This document shows positions 1-10,850 of a stretch of 64,000 bases of DNA, piece after piece; the first letter of the stretch is position 1, and every line of letters begins with the position of its first letter. The position numbers and the translations under genes are program-made. The notes under the pieces were generated by a model, which had not been told where the DNA came from, did no database searches, and was given only the letters and a program-made list of their open reading frames with translations. The stretch covers positions 46,865,149-46,929,148 of the forward strand of contig NC_063166.1 in NCBI RefSeq assembly GCF_023159225.1, given 5' to 3'. This DNA is from Perognathus longimembris pacificus (Eukaryota; Chordata; Mammalia; Rodentia; Heteromyidae).

Positions 1-329
1 GACAACTGCACTGATATATCTTCAGTCTAAATTTTATCCGAATCTTATCCATGAGCCTAAGAACCTATAGAAGAGCTACATGAACCAATCTGCCTGCCAC
101 AATTAATTGGGAGGAGGGCTTTTTGATGGGAACTAGATTTAAGTTTATAACCTCCCTTTCTCCAATTTGTTTGAAGTCATTCATGCCACAGACTCTAATT
201 ATGTGTCTCTATAAATGACAGTCATAAAAATATGTCTGAATTTCTAATTGTATTTTGAATCTTTGCAGGGTGCTGCTCAATTTGGAAGCCATAGAACACA
301 CAGTAACATGACTGAGACCAGGACACCTT

Positions 330-492
330 CACCTAATTGCTTTGTGCTCTTGAAATAGTGGGTCAGCCCTCTTAGCCAGAGGATTCTCATCTATAAGGTG
401 AAAACAATATTAGTACCTCCTGGACGCAGGCAGGACAGTAAGCTTTCATGTATGAGAGCTTATAACATAGTGGCCAGCACAAAAAACACTCT
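330..492 (+). repeat. MIR SINE remnant
   Basis: An ancient mammalian tRNA-derived SINE. The core 'ctcatctataaggtgaaaac' matches the MIR segment usually read as 'tcatctgtaaaatgggga', followed by 'tagtacctcc' and 'agtggccagcac', in the right order. It is highly diverged and carries no function I can see. Confidence 0.7.
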
Positions 493-1729
493 CAGGACAA
501 GCTCTCTGATGTTCAGTGCTTGAGGAAAGTCCTTGGGAAGGAAATGAGATGGTTCATGTTATGTTTGTAGACAACACCAGTTACTGGATCTCATCTAAGA
601 CAGAGCTTGGCAGTGCTGAAAGAGCTTGTGAGTGATTAGTGTTGCAAGACACTATTATAGCCTGGAGCTGCGCAATGTGGAATGGGGAAGAACGGTTAAA
701 TCTGAAGGAGAGATTGCTGAGGTAAAAGTAGACTTGAGGACAAGTTCCGGAGTGCATGATTAGCTCAGGTCCCTTAACACCCACAGAATACCGCAGTCAA
801 GCATCTTCTATTTAGTGAGATGTGTAATAGTACCTCTTTACATGGGTGTCTCACTTCTGATCCCCAAGGAAAGGAAGCCGAAGGGCTGACTGTAAATGGA
901 TGCTGCAGCTGTGGGTGTTGGAGTAAGTTTGTGCCCATACAGGGTGGGAATAGGGTCAGTTTAGAATGAGAATAGCCCACAAACAGACATCCCACTGCTG
1001 GATTCTTGTTCCTGGCAATAGTCAGTTTATCTCTAGGTGAGGCAGAATTGACTGGGAGCTACTGACCAGAAAGATAGTTTATTGTGAAAGAGAAAAAAAA
1101 CAAAACATTAAGGAATTATATTAGAGCATTCTGGAAAAACTCTGTGGTGTGTTACTGTGGTTATTATTAGTCACAAGGATTTTTAAACAATGGAGTCATG
1201 TCTTTGTTAATGCACAGTGATTCACAGTACCATCATATTATAAATTCTAATGAGTGAGGTTTATACATTTTCCTACTCTTCTTAGGTGCCTGTTTTCTCT
1301 CCGGTTAGATACATGTGGGGCTATAGTCAAATATCTCCATATGATGAAATACACATTCTCCTCCTCTTTCAAATGGCATATTGTTTGGTCAATTATAATG
1401 ATTTTTATGTGGGAAAGAAATAATTTCATCTCTCACTGATTTTTTTTTCCCATTGATCCTATTTCCAAGGTTTCCCCTGGAGGAGCAGCCACGTGATCCT
1501 CTCAAGTCACCTCCACACGCTGTTGCCGACATTGAATATGTAGACACAATGCAGAGGTTTTATGGGTTTTTATCTTACATGCTATGAGAAAAGCAACCCT
1601 GACTGTCAGTAATTGTTCTACAATTAGTCTCATTTCTCCACTTTGGAAACTTTATTTGGTCCATACTGAAGAAACAATCAGTAAAGAAAATAATTTTATA
1701 CTTTATGGCTCACATACCTACCTCATTCT
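493..1729. other. Intergenic, no feature recognised
   Basis: AT-rich sequence with short chance open frames on both strands (for example 581-784 and 774-995 on the minus strand). None has codon bias, a family resemblance or splice context that would support a gene. No young repeat was recognised. Confidence 0.5.
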
Positions 1730-1824
1730 GAGCGGTGGCTCAAGAGGTAGAGTGCTAGCCTTGAGCTAAAGAGCTCAGGGATAGTGCCCAGGCCCGGAGT
1801 CCAAGCCCCACAACCAACAAAAAC
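1730..1824 (+). mobile_element. SINE-B right-half fragment (ID/tRNA-like)
   Basis: Contains 'gtggctcaagaggtagagtg', 'ctagccttgag' and 'ggagtccaagcccca', the right half of the dimeric SINE common in this window. The B1-like left half is missing, so this is a 5'-truncated copy. Confidence 0.8.
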
Positions 1825-2511
1825 ATTGAATTGATAGCTTATATTTGTTCTTAAAATTAAATTAATCTTTGATAAAAGTTGTTTTTTTAAAGAGTAAGTC
1901 CTTGGTCAGTAGAGTCATACCATCTCCATTTTGGGTGACCCGTTTCACCAGCAGGCCTGTTAATCTCCATGACTAACTGTGTAAGTGCTTATAATGGAAT
2001 AAATTGCTTTGCTACATAAAAAAAGGAAATCATTTTAATGTTCAATGAATGTAAATTTTCTTTTAAAATTTGATAAGTAAAGAAAAGCTAAAGGAGTGAG
2101 AGGGATGCAGCTTTGCATGATGGAGGCCCTGGATTTAATGGCGAACTCTGTAAAATGAAGTAGAAGAAGAAGGAGGAGAAAGAAAAGGACAAGGAGAACC
2201 CTTGAACTTGATTCACAATTTGCTTTCCTGATCATATAATAATTCCACTTCTTGGCTTACAATTCCAATATCATAATAATTAGGGAAAACTCCAGTCAGT
2301 CTTTTGTTTACCTCTCCACCAAATATAGTTGAGACTGAGCACTCCCCATCCCATTCCCCTGTGCAGTGGAAGGTGTGCCTCTTCACCCCACAGAGATTGT
2401 AGTGTTGATTACCAGGTGATACTTTAGAAAACATGGTGCACATGCCTTTGAGAATAATAAAAAGGATTTTCTCCAAAGACCGACACAAAATAATCTTAAT
2501 TTTTCACATTC

Positions 2512-2513
<2 letters not shown>
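1825..2513. other. Intergenic, no feature recognised
   Basis: Mostly AT-rich unique-looking sequence, with a purine-rich patch near 2158-2195. Short minus-strand frames at 2035-2235 and 2213-2488 have no recognisable domain. Confidence 0.45.

Positions 2514-2564
<51 letters not shown>
2514..2564. repeat. (TG)n microsatellite
   Basis: About 25 uninterrupted GT dinucleotides. It abuts the 3' end of the minus-strand SINE at 2565, so on that strand it reads as a (CA)n tail grown from the retroposon tail. Confidence 0.97.
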
Positions 2565-2567
<3 letters not shown>

Positions 2568-2774
2568 GTCCCGGGGTTTGAACTCAGGATCTGCTCACTG
2601 AGCTTTTCCACTCAAGGCTAGCACTCTACCAATTGAGCTACAGCTCCATTTCTGCCTTTTTGGAGGTTGATTGAAGATAAGATTCTCGTAGACATTCCTG
2701 CCTTGGTTTGACTTCCAACCTCCAGCTTCTTGAGTAGCAAATAGTACAACAGGCACGAGCCACTGGCACCTGGC
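2565..2774 (-). mobile_element. SINE-B (B1-dID-like), full-length type
   Basis: On the plus strand: 'ggtttgaactcaggatc', 'ctcaaggctagcactctacc', 'gagctacagctcc', then the B1-like half ending 'cttcttgagtagc' and 'gagccactggcacctggc'. These are reverse complements of the SINE-B right and left halves, in order. The tail has become the adjoining (TG)n. Confidence 0.85.
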
Positions 2775-2998
2775 TCTTTTACTTCTTACATCCCACAAGA
2801 CTGAGAAATTAAAAACGAGGACCTGAAGAGGATGTCTTTAAAAAGCAGGGTAGGTAACAGAGAATGACAAGAGGGGAAGGGTTGGGTAGTTCCCGTTGGT
2901 AAGAAAGGAAAGTGCACTGTGCTCACGTTCCAAGGCATCCTCCAGCCCCACTATCACAATAAAGAAGAAAGATGTCTAGAGAGACAGATAGGTAGCTA

Positions 2999-3001
2999 GA
3001 T

Positions 3002-3049
<48 letters not shown>

Positions 3050-3050
3050 C
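2999..3050. repeat. (GATA)n microsatellite
   Basis: About 12 tandem GATA tetranucleotides with no interruption. No retroposon adjoins it. Confidence 0.96.
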
Positions 3051-3599
3051 CATCACAGCATGTTGCAGTGAATTCTTTCCTTATTTATATTTTCAGAATA
3101 TTGTGAGCCCTAACAAAATAGGCAGGATATCTGTGTACATAATTTTATCCATCAAATTCCAATGTCAAATATAACTAATACTAAGTGCTTTATAAGTACT
3201 TGGTTATTAATGGGATAAATAAAAGAAAAATTTAAAAAGTGCAACATATTATAAGCGTTAAAATGCTGCCATGGACAATGTGTTAGAGAAATACAAATCA
3301 AAATGAAGATAAGATGAATTCACCTGCATGTGGATGGATAAAATAAGTTGAAGACAAGGTAAAAGAATATTCAAGACAAGGAAAAAGGAGATCAAGGAAT
3401 TTGAAGTGTTTTGAAATAAATGATGAGCAAAATTAATCTGGAAATGTATACAGAAGCCAGATAGTATAGATTGGTATAAGGAACTTGTTGAATAACAACT
3501 TTTATAAAATAAGAAAATCTCATGGTCAGGGCTGTTTTCTGGAACAGAAATTCTGTTCCTCATATGGAAACATGGACTGTAGAGGGCTTTAGGATTTTC
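3051..3599. other. Intergenic, probably old L1-derived
   Basis: AT-rich sequence leading into the minus-strand L1M fragment. The open frame on the minus strand at 3258-3563 (101 residues, hydrophobic) has no recognisable domain and is most likely chance or decayed L1. Confidence 0.35.
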
Positions 3600-5330
3600 C
3601 AGTTATTTTTTCCATATTAATCGCTAATGTAATTTCCCTGCTATCTAATAGATACCATATATAATGCCTATTTTTTCAATTTGTGAAGACATATTTTATA
3701 GTTCTGATCTATCTTGGTGAATGTTCCACAAGATGTTGAGAAAATAGGTATTTTGCTATTGTGAGATGGAATGTGCTATAAATGTCTGTTCATTCCAGTT
3801 GACTTAGAATGGTATTGAGCTCAGCTATATCCTTTCTGGTATTCTGCCTGCTGGACCTATCAAGTACTAGATATACTCTGCTTTATCCTTGAAGGTTTTC
3901 CTTATATTCAAAGACTTCCCTCATATTAATAGTACAAATCTACCTTTCATTTGGTTATTATTCTTTATAGAATAATTTCACTGGATTCAAGCTTTTGCAT
4001 CCATGCTGTCTTCAACCTTTCCTTCCTTACTCACCAGGCATTTTACAAGAAGTACTTCTCAACTTTATTTTTCTCTAAAGTGGCATTTCTCTGTCTTCTT
4101 CCAAGTATTCCTCTTTTTTTTCTTGGCCTTTTGCAGGTTGAATAATGTTCGCCTACACATAGGGGTTTTGGAATCTATGTGCTTGATATTCATACAACTA
4201 TGGTGTTTGTCATTAATTTTAGAAAAAATTCTACATTATTATGTCAAATATTTTTTCAATTCTTTACTCACTTTTTCCCCTAACGAATGGTCCAATTTCA
4301 CAGGTATATTAGAACTGCTATACTTATCCCAGTCTTGGATACTGTATTTTTTAAATAGTCTTTTAGCTGGGCACCAATGGCTCACATCTCTATTCCTAGG
4401 TCTTCAAAAGACTGAGATCTCAGGACCACGATCTGAAGCCAGCCCATAAAGAAAGTCTTTAAGACTCTTCTCTCCAGTTAACAACCAGAAAAGCTGGTAG
4501 TGGAGCTATGGCTCAAGTGAAAGAGCACTACCTTTAAGCAAAAGTTGCTCAGGGCCAGTACACAGACTGATTTCAAACCCCAGCCAGGACTGGCATCAAA
4601 AATAATCTTTTTCTTTTTGCATTCTACTTTGGAAAGTTTCTATGGACATATCTTCACATTCACTGGTTCTTTCTTTGTTTTGTTCCAATCTAGTTGATTG
4701 GCCATCAGGTATATCTTTCATTTTTATTGAAGTGTTCTTTATTTCTGTAATTCTTATCCTTTCTTGGTGTCTCTGTCTGTCTATATTACCCATCTGGTCT
4801 TATATGCTATACATATTTATTCTCCCAGAGCCTTTGACATATTAATCATAGTTGTTTGGAATTTCTTGCCTACATTCAAACATCTGTTATACCTGAGTCT
4901 AGTTCCTAAGCTTGCTTTGCCTCTATATATTATTTCTTCTGGTCATTTCTTGACTTTTAGCATACTGTTGTGATTTGTTTTGTTGAAAGTCTGACATAAG
5001 TTTGGATAGTAGGAAATGAGACAATTATGCTTTTAATGTGAATTTCTAACATTAATTTGACTAGAAGTTGGGCTGTGCTACATTTCCATGGAAGCTGTGC
5101 CTCTTAAGGGTTTCTGAATCATCAGGTGTCCTTGCTTCTGTATTCTCGGTTGTCCTGATCTGTCTCTGTGAGATCCCTCTTGCATCTGTACTCTGGAGCC
5201 CATTCTGCTGTGTTCAGCGTGACTGAACTGGGATCCTCTGCTTGATAGTAAAGTGTAGAAGAAGAGGAAACATTCTATGGTATGACTATATTGGGATGAG
5301 TCACTGGGGCAGTGTCTCTGGGATGTGACC
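3600..5330 (-). mobile_element. Ancient L1M fragment
   Basis: Bases 3710-3800 read like antisense ORF2 of old mammalian L1s ('gtgaatgttccacaagatg' and 'gtgctataaatgtctgttc'). From 3990 onward the sequence has the T-rich antisense character of old L1M elements ('ttctttatttctgtaattc', 'cttgacttttagc'). A SINE-B at 4363-4601 interrupts it. Heavily mutated; no open frame of L1 length remains. Confidence 0.55.
4363..4601 (+). mobile_element. SINE-B (B1-dID-like), diverged
   Basis: Left half 'agctgggcaccaatggctca' and 'gactgagatctcagg', right half 'gctatggctcaagtgaaag', then 'ccaggactggca'. It is inserted in the older L1M fragment. Confidence 0.8.
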
Positions 5331-5899
5331 TTCCTAAGCATATACCAGTTCCTCCCTCCACCCACTCCTGTGACTTAAATGAGATAGGAAAGTTAGATGG
5401 GTATGAAGATGCTCATTGCCCTCCCTTTCAGGGCGATATGACTCTGAAAAAAGATGTCTTCAGTGGATTCAATTCTTATATGGAGATTGCTATGGGCCTA
5501 TGGACATATGGTTGCTTTTTCACTCCTTCTACCCAAAACATTAGTAGCTTTCTCTATGATCTTCACTGTAAGAAGTTGACAGGGTTCTTAGAAGGTGAAC
5601 CTATGAAAGTGCAAGGCCTCTACACAAAGGCTCTTAGGCTAGACTGCCTGAGGCCTCTACCCTAGGCAACTCATGAAAGTTACATTTAGTCATTCTTCCA
5701 TCTAGTTCAAAGCTCAAATAGCTTTGACACCAAATAGGCCAGTCTCAACTGTTACACTGTAGCCTCACTGTCTCCCCAAATTTCAGGGTGGGTTACCTTA
5801 TTATTTGAAATCTCAAATGAATCTCAGAAAAGTTATTGTCCACTGACTTTTTTCTTGTAAGGATGAAAGTGGCAGCTTTCTACCTTTTTGTATGTTGAA
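5331..5899. other. Unassigned stretch with a 117-codon open frame
   Basis: An open frame on the plus strand (5312-5665) starts MSLGCDLPKH and ends at TAG. I recognise no family, see no splice or promoter context, and it adjoins decayed L1M, so a chance frame is the likeliest reading. Confidence 0.3.
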
Positions 5900-7480
5900 G
5901 ACAACACCAAAAAGTGTATTCATTTTCCATACTTCAACATTGGGACAAATCCACTACAGGTGGTATAACTACATAAAGATTCTACAAATATTATAAAGAT
6001 GAATCAATGTCAGAACTAGAACTCTGAAACTACTGCAAGAGAAACATCATAACTTATAGGCACAGACAGAACTGCTTGAATGGAGTCCTAGGGGCACAGC
6101 AGATAGGATACAAGTGGGACAACATCAAAATAAAAAGGTTTTACACAGTGAAAGAAAGACATAGTTATTAAACCAGAAAGATAGTCAACCAATTGGGGAA
6201 AGACCTTTACCAGCAATATATCAGGGAAAAGCCCAATATCCAATGTACAAGGAGCTTAAGAAACTAACCCCTCCCAAACCTAATAAACCAATCACTAAAA
6301 TGGGCAAGGGAGCTAAGAAGAGACCTCTCAGAAGGAGACATAAGAAAGACAAAGAAATACATGAGGAATTTCTCATCATGCCTGGCTATAAAAGAAATGA
6401 AAATCAAAACAATTCTGAGATTCCATCTCTAAGATTGGCCAACATTGTGAATTTGAACAATATAGCAAATGTTGGCAGGGATGTAAGGGGGTAAGAAACC
6501 CTACTGCACTGTAAGTGGGATTGTAAACTAGTACAAGCACTCTGGGAAGCAGTCTGAACATTCCTCAAAAGACTAAACATAGATCTTCCCTACGACCTAA
6601 CCAGACAAGTCCTAGGTATCTACCCTGAACATCACGAGCAAGGGTATGATAAGAATACCTTCACATCCATGTTCATTGCTGCACTATTCACATATCCAAG
6701 ATATAGAAACAACTCAGATGCCCCACTATAGATGAGTGGATCAAAAAGATGTGGTACCTATATACAATGAAATTTTACACAACCATTAGAAAGAATAAAA
6801 TAATATAATTTGCAAGGAAATGGATGGAACTTGAACAAACCATGTTAAGTGAGGTAAGCCAAGCTCTGAGAGACAAACGGCTCATGTTACCACGGATATG
6901 CAGAAATTAGATCTAAAATAAACTGGGATGTGACAAATTATACAAGATTCTAGACACTCACACATAGTGAGACCAAAAGAGGATACTTTTAGGAGAGACT
7001 CACAAAGGCACAATGCTTAAGTGCCTCTTCATACATATATATAGATACATAGATATCTTGCATATATATGTACCATATAGATATATACTATATATCTATA
7101 TATACATATATAGATATATATATAGATATATATATATATACTGAAACAAACTACAAGATATGGAAACAGAAGACTTTTTTAGCTTTTAGTTTTTGATGAT
7201 CTGTTTTCTTTAACTTATATACAGTGTATTCACATGTATACCTTAAGGAGGGTTTGGGGGAGGCACAGAACTCAAGGGAAAAAATTGAAAAAGTACAGCA
7301 GTGGTGCACATTGGACAGTAATGAAAACGAACTATACAACTCATGGGTAGAGATGGGCAGGAGAGACTGGGAAAGAGTGAGGGAACAGAAGACTGCATGA
7401 AAGGAAATGTACTCATTACCCAACTCATGTAGTTGTAATCCCTCTACACATCACCTCAATAATAACAATCATGTAAATTT
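5900..7480 (+). mobile_element. 5'-truncated L1: ORF2 C-terminal part and 3' UTR
   Basis: Degenerate ORF2 sense sequence: 'gacaacatcaaaataaaaag' (6119), 'atgggcaagggagctaagaag' region (6300), 'tgctgcactattcacatatc' (6677), then 'atgagtggatcaaaaagatg' (6732), matching the L1 stretch that encodes FTIAK...DEWIKKMW. The 3' UTR runs through an AT-rich microsatellite to 'gtaatccctctacacatcac'. Frameshifts and stops break the coding part, so it is dead. Confidence 0.85.
7030..7140. repeat. AT-rich (ATAT/ATAG)n tract
   Basis: A low-complexity run of 'atatat' and 'atagat' words within the L1 3' UTR, rich in short inverted repeats. Confidence 0.9.
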
Positions 7481-7484
7481 TTTT

Positions 7485-7575
7485 AAAAGACACAAAGATT
7501 ATAAGGACTCATAAACTGCTTTGTTAAATGGCAACTCCTTTGTACAACTACTTAAAGTTAATAAAATTTTAAAAA
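7485..7575 (+). repeat. L1-like 3' tail of a second type
   Basis: Reads 'cataaactgctttgttaaat' then 'ggcaactcctttgtacaac' and an A-rich end. The same words recur near 16215 and 49930, so this is a dispersed repeat end and not unique sequence. Confidence 0.65.
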
Positions 7576-7959
7576 GAAAAATCAATAATTTCTCTTACCG
7601 TCTTCTGATTAGGAAGTGATTAATCACCAGAAATGAGGTAGCAGACACAGCTGAATTATTCATTTGAGTAGCTATTGCAACAGGTGCATTCCCAAGAGGC
7701 TGGGTAAGGAGTGTGAGTGTGTATTGCATCAGACTCTCCCTGGAAATAAATGCTATTGTTCTTTTCTTCTTTTTATGGAGCTAATCAGTGAACTGGAGAT
7801 GCGAGTTTCACTTTTCTAACCAAAAATGACCATTGAGCAGACTTTCATTAACTTTTCAATTCTACTGGTCTAGAAATTGTCTATTTATATATTTAATCCA
7901 TTATATTCTTACTCTTTGTATTTCAACATATTTTGTTGATTCACAGGCAATATGAGAAA
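7576..7959. other. Intergenic, no feature recognised
   Basis: AT-rich; nothing supported as a gene or young repeat. Confidence 0.4.
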
Positions 7960-8270
7960 TTATACAGAGATTTCATGCATTTCCTACAATGGTAATATCT
8001 TGTAGAACCAAAGAACAGTATCACAACCAGGACATTGGCCTTCATGTTGTCCAGGTTGAAATCATTTTCATCACTACAAGGATTTCCATTTGTATTCATA
8101 CTCATTTCCCTTATCCCCCTCTCCTCCCTAACCCTAGCAACCACTAGGCAGTTCTCTAGTTCTGTAATCTTTTATTCCCCCAAACATTATATATAAATGT
8201 ATTAAAGTAACATTAATCTTCTGGAAATAGCTTATATTATCCAACAAAATCTTTATCAAGCCTCAAGTTG

Positions 8271-8353
8271 GTGGCTCTGGCCTGTAACCCTAGCTACACA
8301 AAAGACTGAGATCTGAAGACTGCTATTCAAAGCCAGTCCTCACAGGAAAGTCC
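8271..8353 (+). mobile_element. SINE-B left half (5' part of an interrupted copy)
   Basis: 'ggtggctctggcctgtaac' and 'gactgagatctgaagactgc', then 'aggaaagtcct', where the match stops and L1 3'-end sequence begins. A right-half remnant reappears at 8926. Confidence 0.7.
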
Positions 8354-8456
8354 TGAGGGAGGAGGTAACACACAGTACAAAAAATGTATCCAATACCTAA
8401 CGTATGAAACTGTAACCTCTCTATACATCACTTGGACAAAAATAAGAAAAAAAAAG
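8354..8456 (+). mobile_element. L1 3' tip (about 100 bp)
   Basis: 'gagggaggaggtaacacac', 'aatgtatccaatacctaacg', 'gaaactgtaacctctctata' and an A-rich end: the terminal 100 bases of the young L1 of this genome, plus orientation. Confidence 0.85.
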
Positions 8457-8458
8457 AA

Positions 8459-8925
8459 TTTCTTTTTAATGTTATTTTATTGTGAAGGTGATATACAGAG
8501 CTGTTACATATGTAAGGTCAAACTTGTTGCCTCCTTCCTCCCTCTTTTTTTCTCCCACCTTCCCTCTGAGTTGTATAGTTAATTTCCAACATATTGTTGT
8601 CTGTATCGCTGTTGCATTGGTTGCCTTTTATCCTTTGTCTCATCATTTTGATGGTCCCCTTCCCTGTCCTAATTCCAATAAACATATGTATAATACCCAG
8701 GAAACCAAAATAAAATACAGTGACAACAGGGACTAAACCATAGGGAAGGAAAAGACAAGATAAAAGAAATAGTTACACATCGTTCATTTAAAATAACAAC
8801 AACAATGAAAAACCACTTGTTTCCACATCTTGGGAGTTCATTTCACTTAGCATCATCATTTATAATCATATGTACAAAGTTATTGAGCTATTGTGATCCT
8901 TTGCTAGGACTATCCTAGACAAGCA
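8459..8925 (-). mobile_element. L1 3' UTR, 5'-truncated
   Basis: Starts with the reverse complement of the L1 tip ('gtgaaggtgatatacagag'), runs through 'gttgcctccttcctccctc', 'agttcatttcacttagcatc' and 'gatcctttgctaggactatc'. It lies tail-to-tail with the short plus-strand L1 tip. Confidence 0.85.
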
Positions 8926-8992
8926 ATAGCCTTAAGCATAAAAGCTCACAGACAGCAATCATCCCCTGAGTTTAAGCCCCACAACTGGCACC
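8926..8992 (+). mobile_element. SINE-B right-half remnant
   Basis: 'tagccttaagcataaaagct' and 'tgagtttaagccccacaac', the end of the right half. It is probably the continuation of the SINE begun at 8271, with about 80 bases missing between. Confidence 0.6.
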
Positions 8993-9180
8993 CCACACAC
9001 AAAAAAAGTCATTATCAGTAACTCATTTTATAAACTTTCATCCCATGAGGTGAATGATTCCCTTCATTTAGGTGTTTAGATGCTGAAGGACATGAGATTC
9101 TTTCATGTTGAAGCTATTACAAATAAAAATGCGATAAACATACCTGTGAAGTTTTTGTGAGAACATGCATCTTCATTTTT

Positions 9181-9334
9181 TTTTTTTGGCTTCTAGAATT
9201 CTTTTTTTTTTAAGTATTTAAGTATTTTATTTTTGTTTTTTTTCAAATTTTTATTATAAAACTGATGTACAGAAAGGTTACAGTCTCATACGTTAGGCAC
9301 TGGATACATTTCTTGTACAGTTTGTTACCTTGTC
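9181..9334 (-). mobile_element. Short 5'-truncated L1 with 14-bp TSD
   Basis: L1 3' end in antisense: poly-T, 'aactgatgtacagaaaggtt', 'cagtttgttacctt'. It is flanked by the perfect target-site duplication 'gcatcttcattttt' at 9167-9180 and 9335-9348. It sits inside the ancient L1M. Confidence 0.93.
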
Positions 9335-9419
9335 GCATCTTCATTTTTCTGGGATAAACATAGAAGGGCAAAATAACTAGGTCATTTTATAGTGGTAACT
9401 TTCTTGTAGTTTTGTTTGC

Positions 9420-9647
9420 CTGTGCTGGGGCTTGAACTTAGAGCCTCAAGCTCTCACTGGGTTTTTATTATTCATAGATGGTGCTCTACCACTTGAATCA
9501 CAGCTCCAGTTCTGGTGTTTTGCTAGTTAATAAGAATCCCTCAGATTTTTCTTCTCCTTCTGGCTTTAAACCACAGTTCTCAGAGTTTAACTTACTATAA
9601 GCAGCTAGAATTCTATGTGTGAGCTGAGCCAGCAGTGTCTGGCTTGT
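9420..9647 (-). mobile_element. SINE-B, diverged
   Basis: 'gtgctggggcttgaacttag', 'gctctaccacttgaatcac', 'tggctttaaaccacagttc': reverse complement of SINE-B right then left half. Confidence 0.8.
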
Positions 9648-9799
9648 AACTAGTTTTAAGAAAAAATTTCAAGTTAACATTGTCTGCAATAACTGTCATT
9701 TTACATTTCCATGAGTAATATCTGTGTAATTTAGTTTCTCCTTACCCTCACCAGCACCAAATGTTGTCACTATTTGTTTATTTATTTATTCTTTGTTTT

Positions 9800-10008
9800 T
9801 AAGCAGCACCGGCCTTTGAACTCAGACCCTTGTATTCAGTGAGCAAATGCTCTACCACATGAGCCATACATCTAGGACTTTCTGCCTTCATTTTATCTTT
9901 CAGATAAAGTCTCAATAGTTTTGCCAAGGACCAGTATGGAACTATGTATGATCTTTCTTCTGCCTCTGGCCCAGATGTTATTACAGGCCTGCACCATTAC
10001 TTCTGCAA
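9800..10008 (-). mobile_element. SINE-B, strongly diverged
   Basis: 'cctttgaactcagacccttg', 'gctctaccacatgagccata', 'tattacaggcctgcacca'. The tail side carries TTTA repeats at 9775-9800. Confidence 0.7.
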
Positions 10009-10307
10009 TGTTTCTGAGGTAAAAGCTTCCAAACTTTTGTCCAAGGTAGGTTCAAATCACAATCCTACCATGTCTGTCTCCTGAATAACTGGAGTTAAAA
10101 TGAACTCCCATGCTTGGTTACTGTCATTAAGTTTTAGTAGAATCATTTTGATAGATGTATAAAAATATCTCAATGTCATCTCAATTATCATTTTGCAAAT
10201 GATTTGATGATTTTAAATATCTTTGCATGTGTTTATATGCTTCAGTGAAGCAGATGTAAATACAGCAAACTTCTTCATGCATTTTGTCCATATTCTGATT
10301 GGATTTC

Positions 10308-10600
10308 TTCCTTCCCTCCTCCCTCCCTCTCTCAAACATCTGTCTGTCTGTCTGTCTCTCTCTCTCTGTCCCTCTCAATCTCTGTGTGTGTCTCTGTCAC
10401 TCCCTGTGTCTGTCTCTCTCTGTCTCTGTCACTGTCTCTCTGACTCTCTCTCTGTCTCTCTGTCTGTGTCTCTGTCTCTGTGTCTCTGTGTGTCTCTATC
10501 TCTGTCTCTGTCTCTCTCTGTCTCTATCTCTCTGTCTCTCTGTCTCTCTCTGTCTCTCTCTCTCTGTCTCTCTGTCTGTCTCTTCCTGTCTTTCTTCCTT
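10308..10600. repeat. (TCTG/TCTC)n compound pyrimidine-rich microsatellite
   Basis: About 290 bases of interleaved tctg, tctc and ccct words. It directly precedes the tail side of the minus-strand SINE at 10607. Open frames of Leu/Ser/Cys through it are simple-repeat artefacts. Confidence 0.95.
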
Positions 10601-10606
10601 TATTTC

Positions 10607-10850
10607 TTTTGTGCTGGCCCCGATACTTGAACTCAGGGCCTGGGCAAGGTTCCTGAGCTTCCTCCTTTTGCTCAAGACTAAAACTCTACCACTTGAGCCA
10701 CTGCACCACTTCTGGGGTGTTTTTTTTCTGAGTAGTTTGTTGGAAACAAGAGTCTCACAGACTTTCCTGCCCCACCAGGCTTTAAACCATGATCCTCAGA
10801 TCTCAACCTCCTGAATAGCCATGATTAGAGGTGCAATACTAGCACCCAGA
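10607..10850 (-). mobile_element. SINE-B
   Basis: 'tgctggccccgatacttgaa', 'actctaccacttgagccac', 'agtctcacagactttcctgc', 'tgatcctcagatctcaacc', ending 'aatactagcacccag'. Right and left halves are both present. Confidence 0.88.

Noticed and set aside
10223..10814. Open frames of 135 and 171 codons (Leu/Ser/Cys-rich)
   Set aside because: They are translations of the TCTG/TCTC microsatellite and the antisense SINE next to it.
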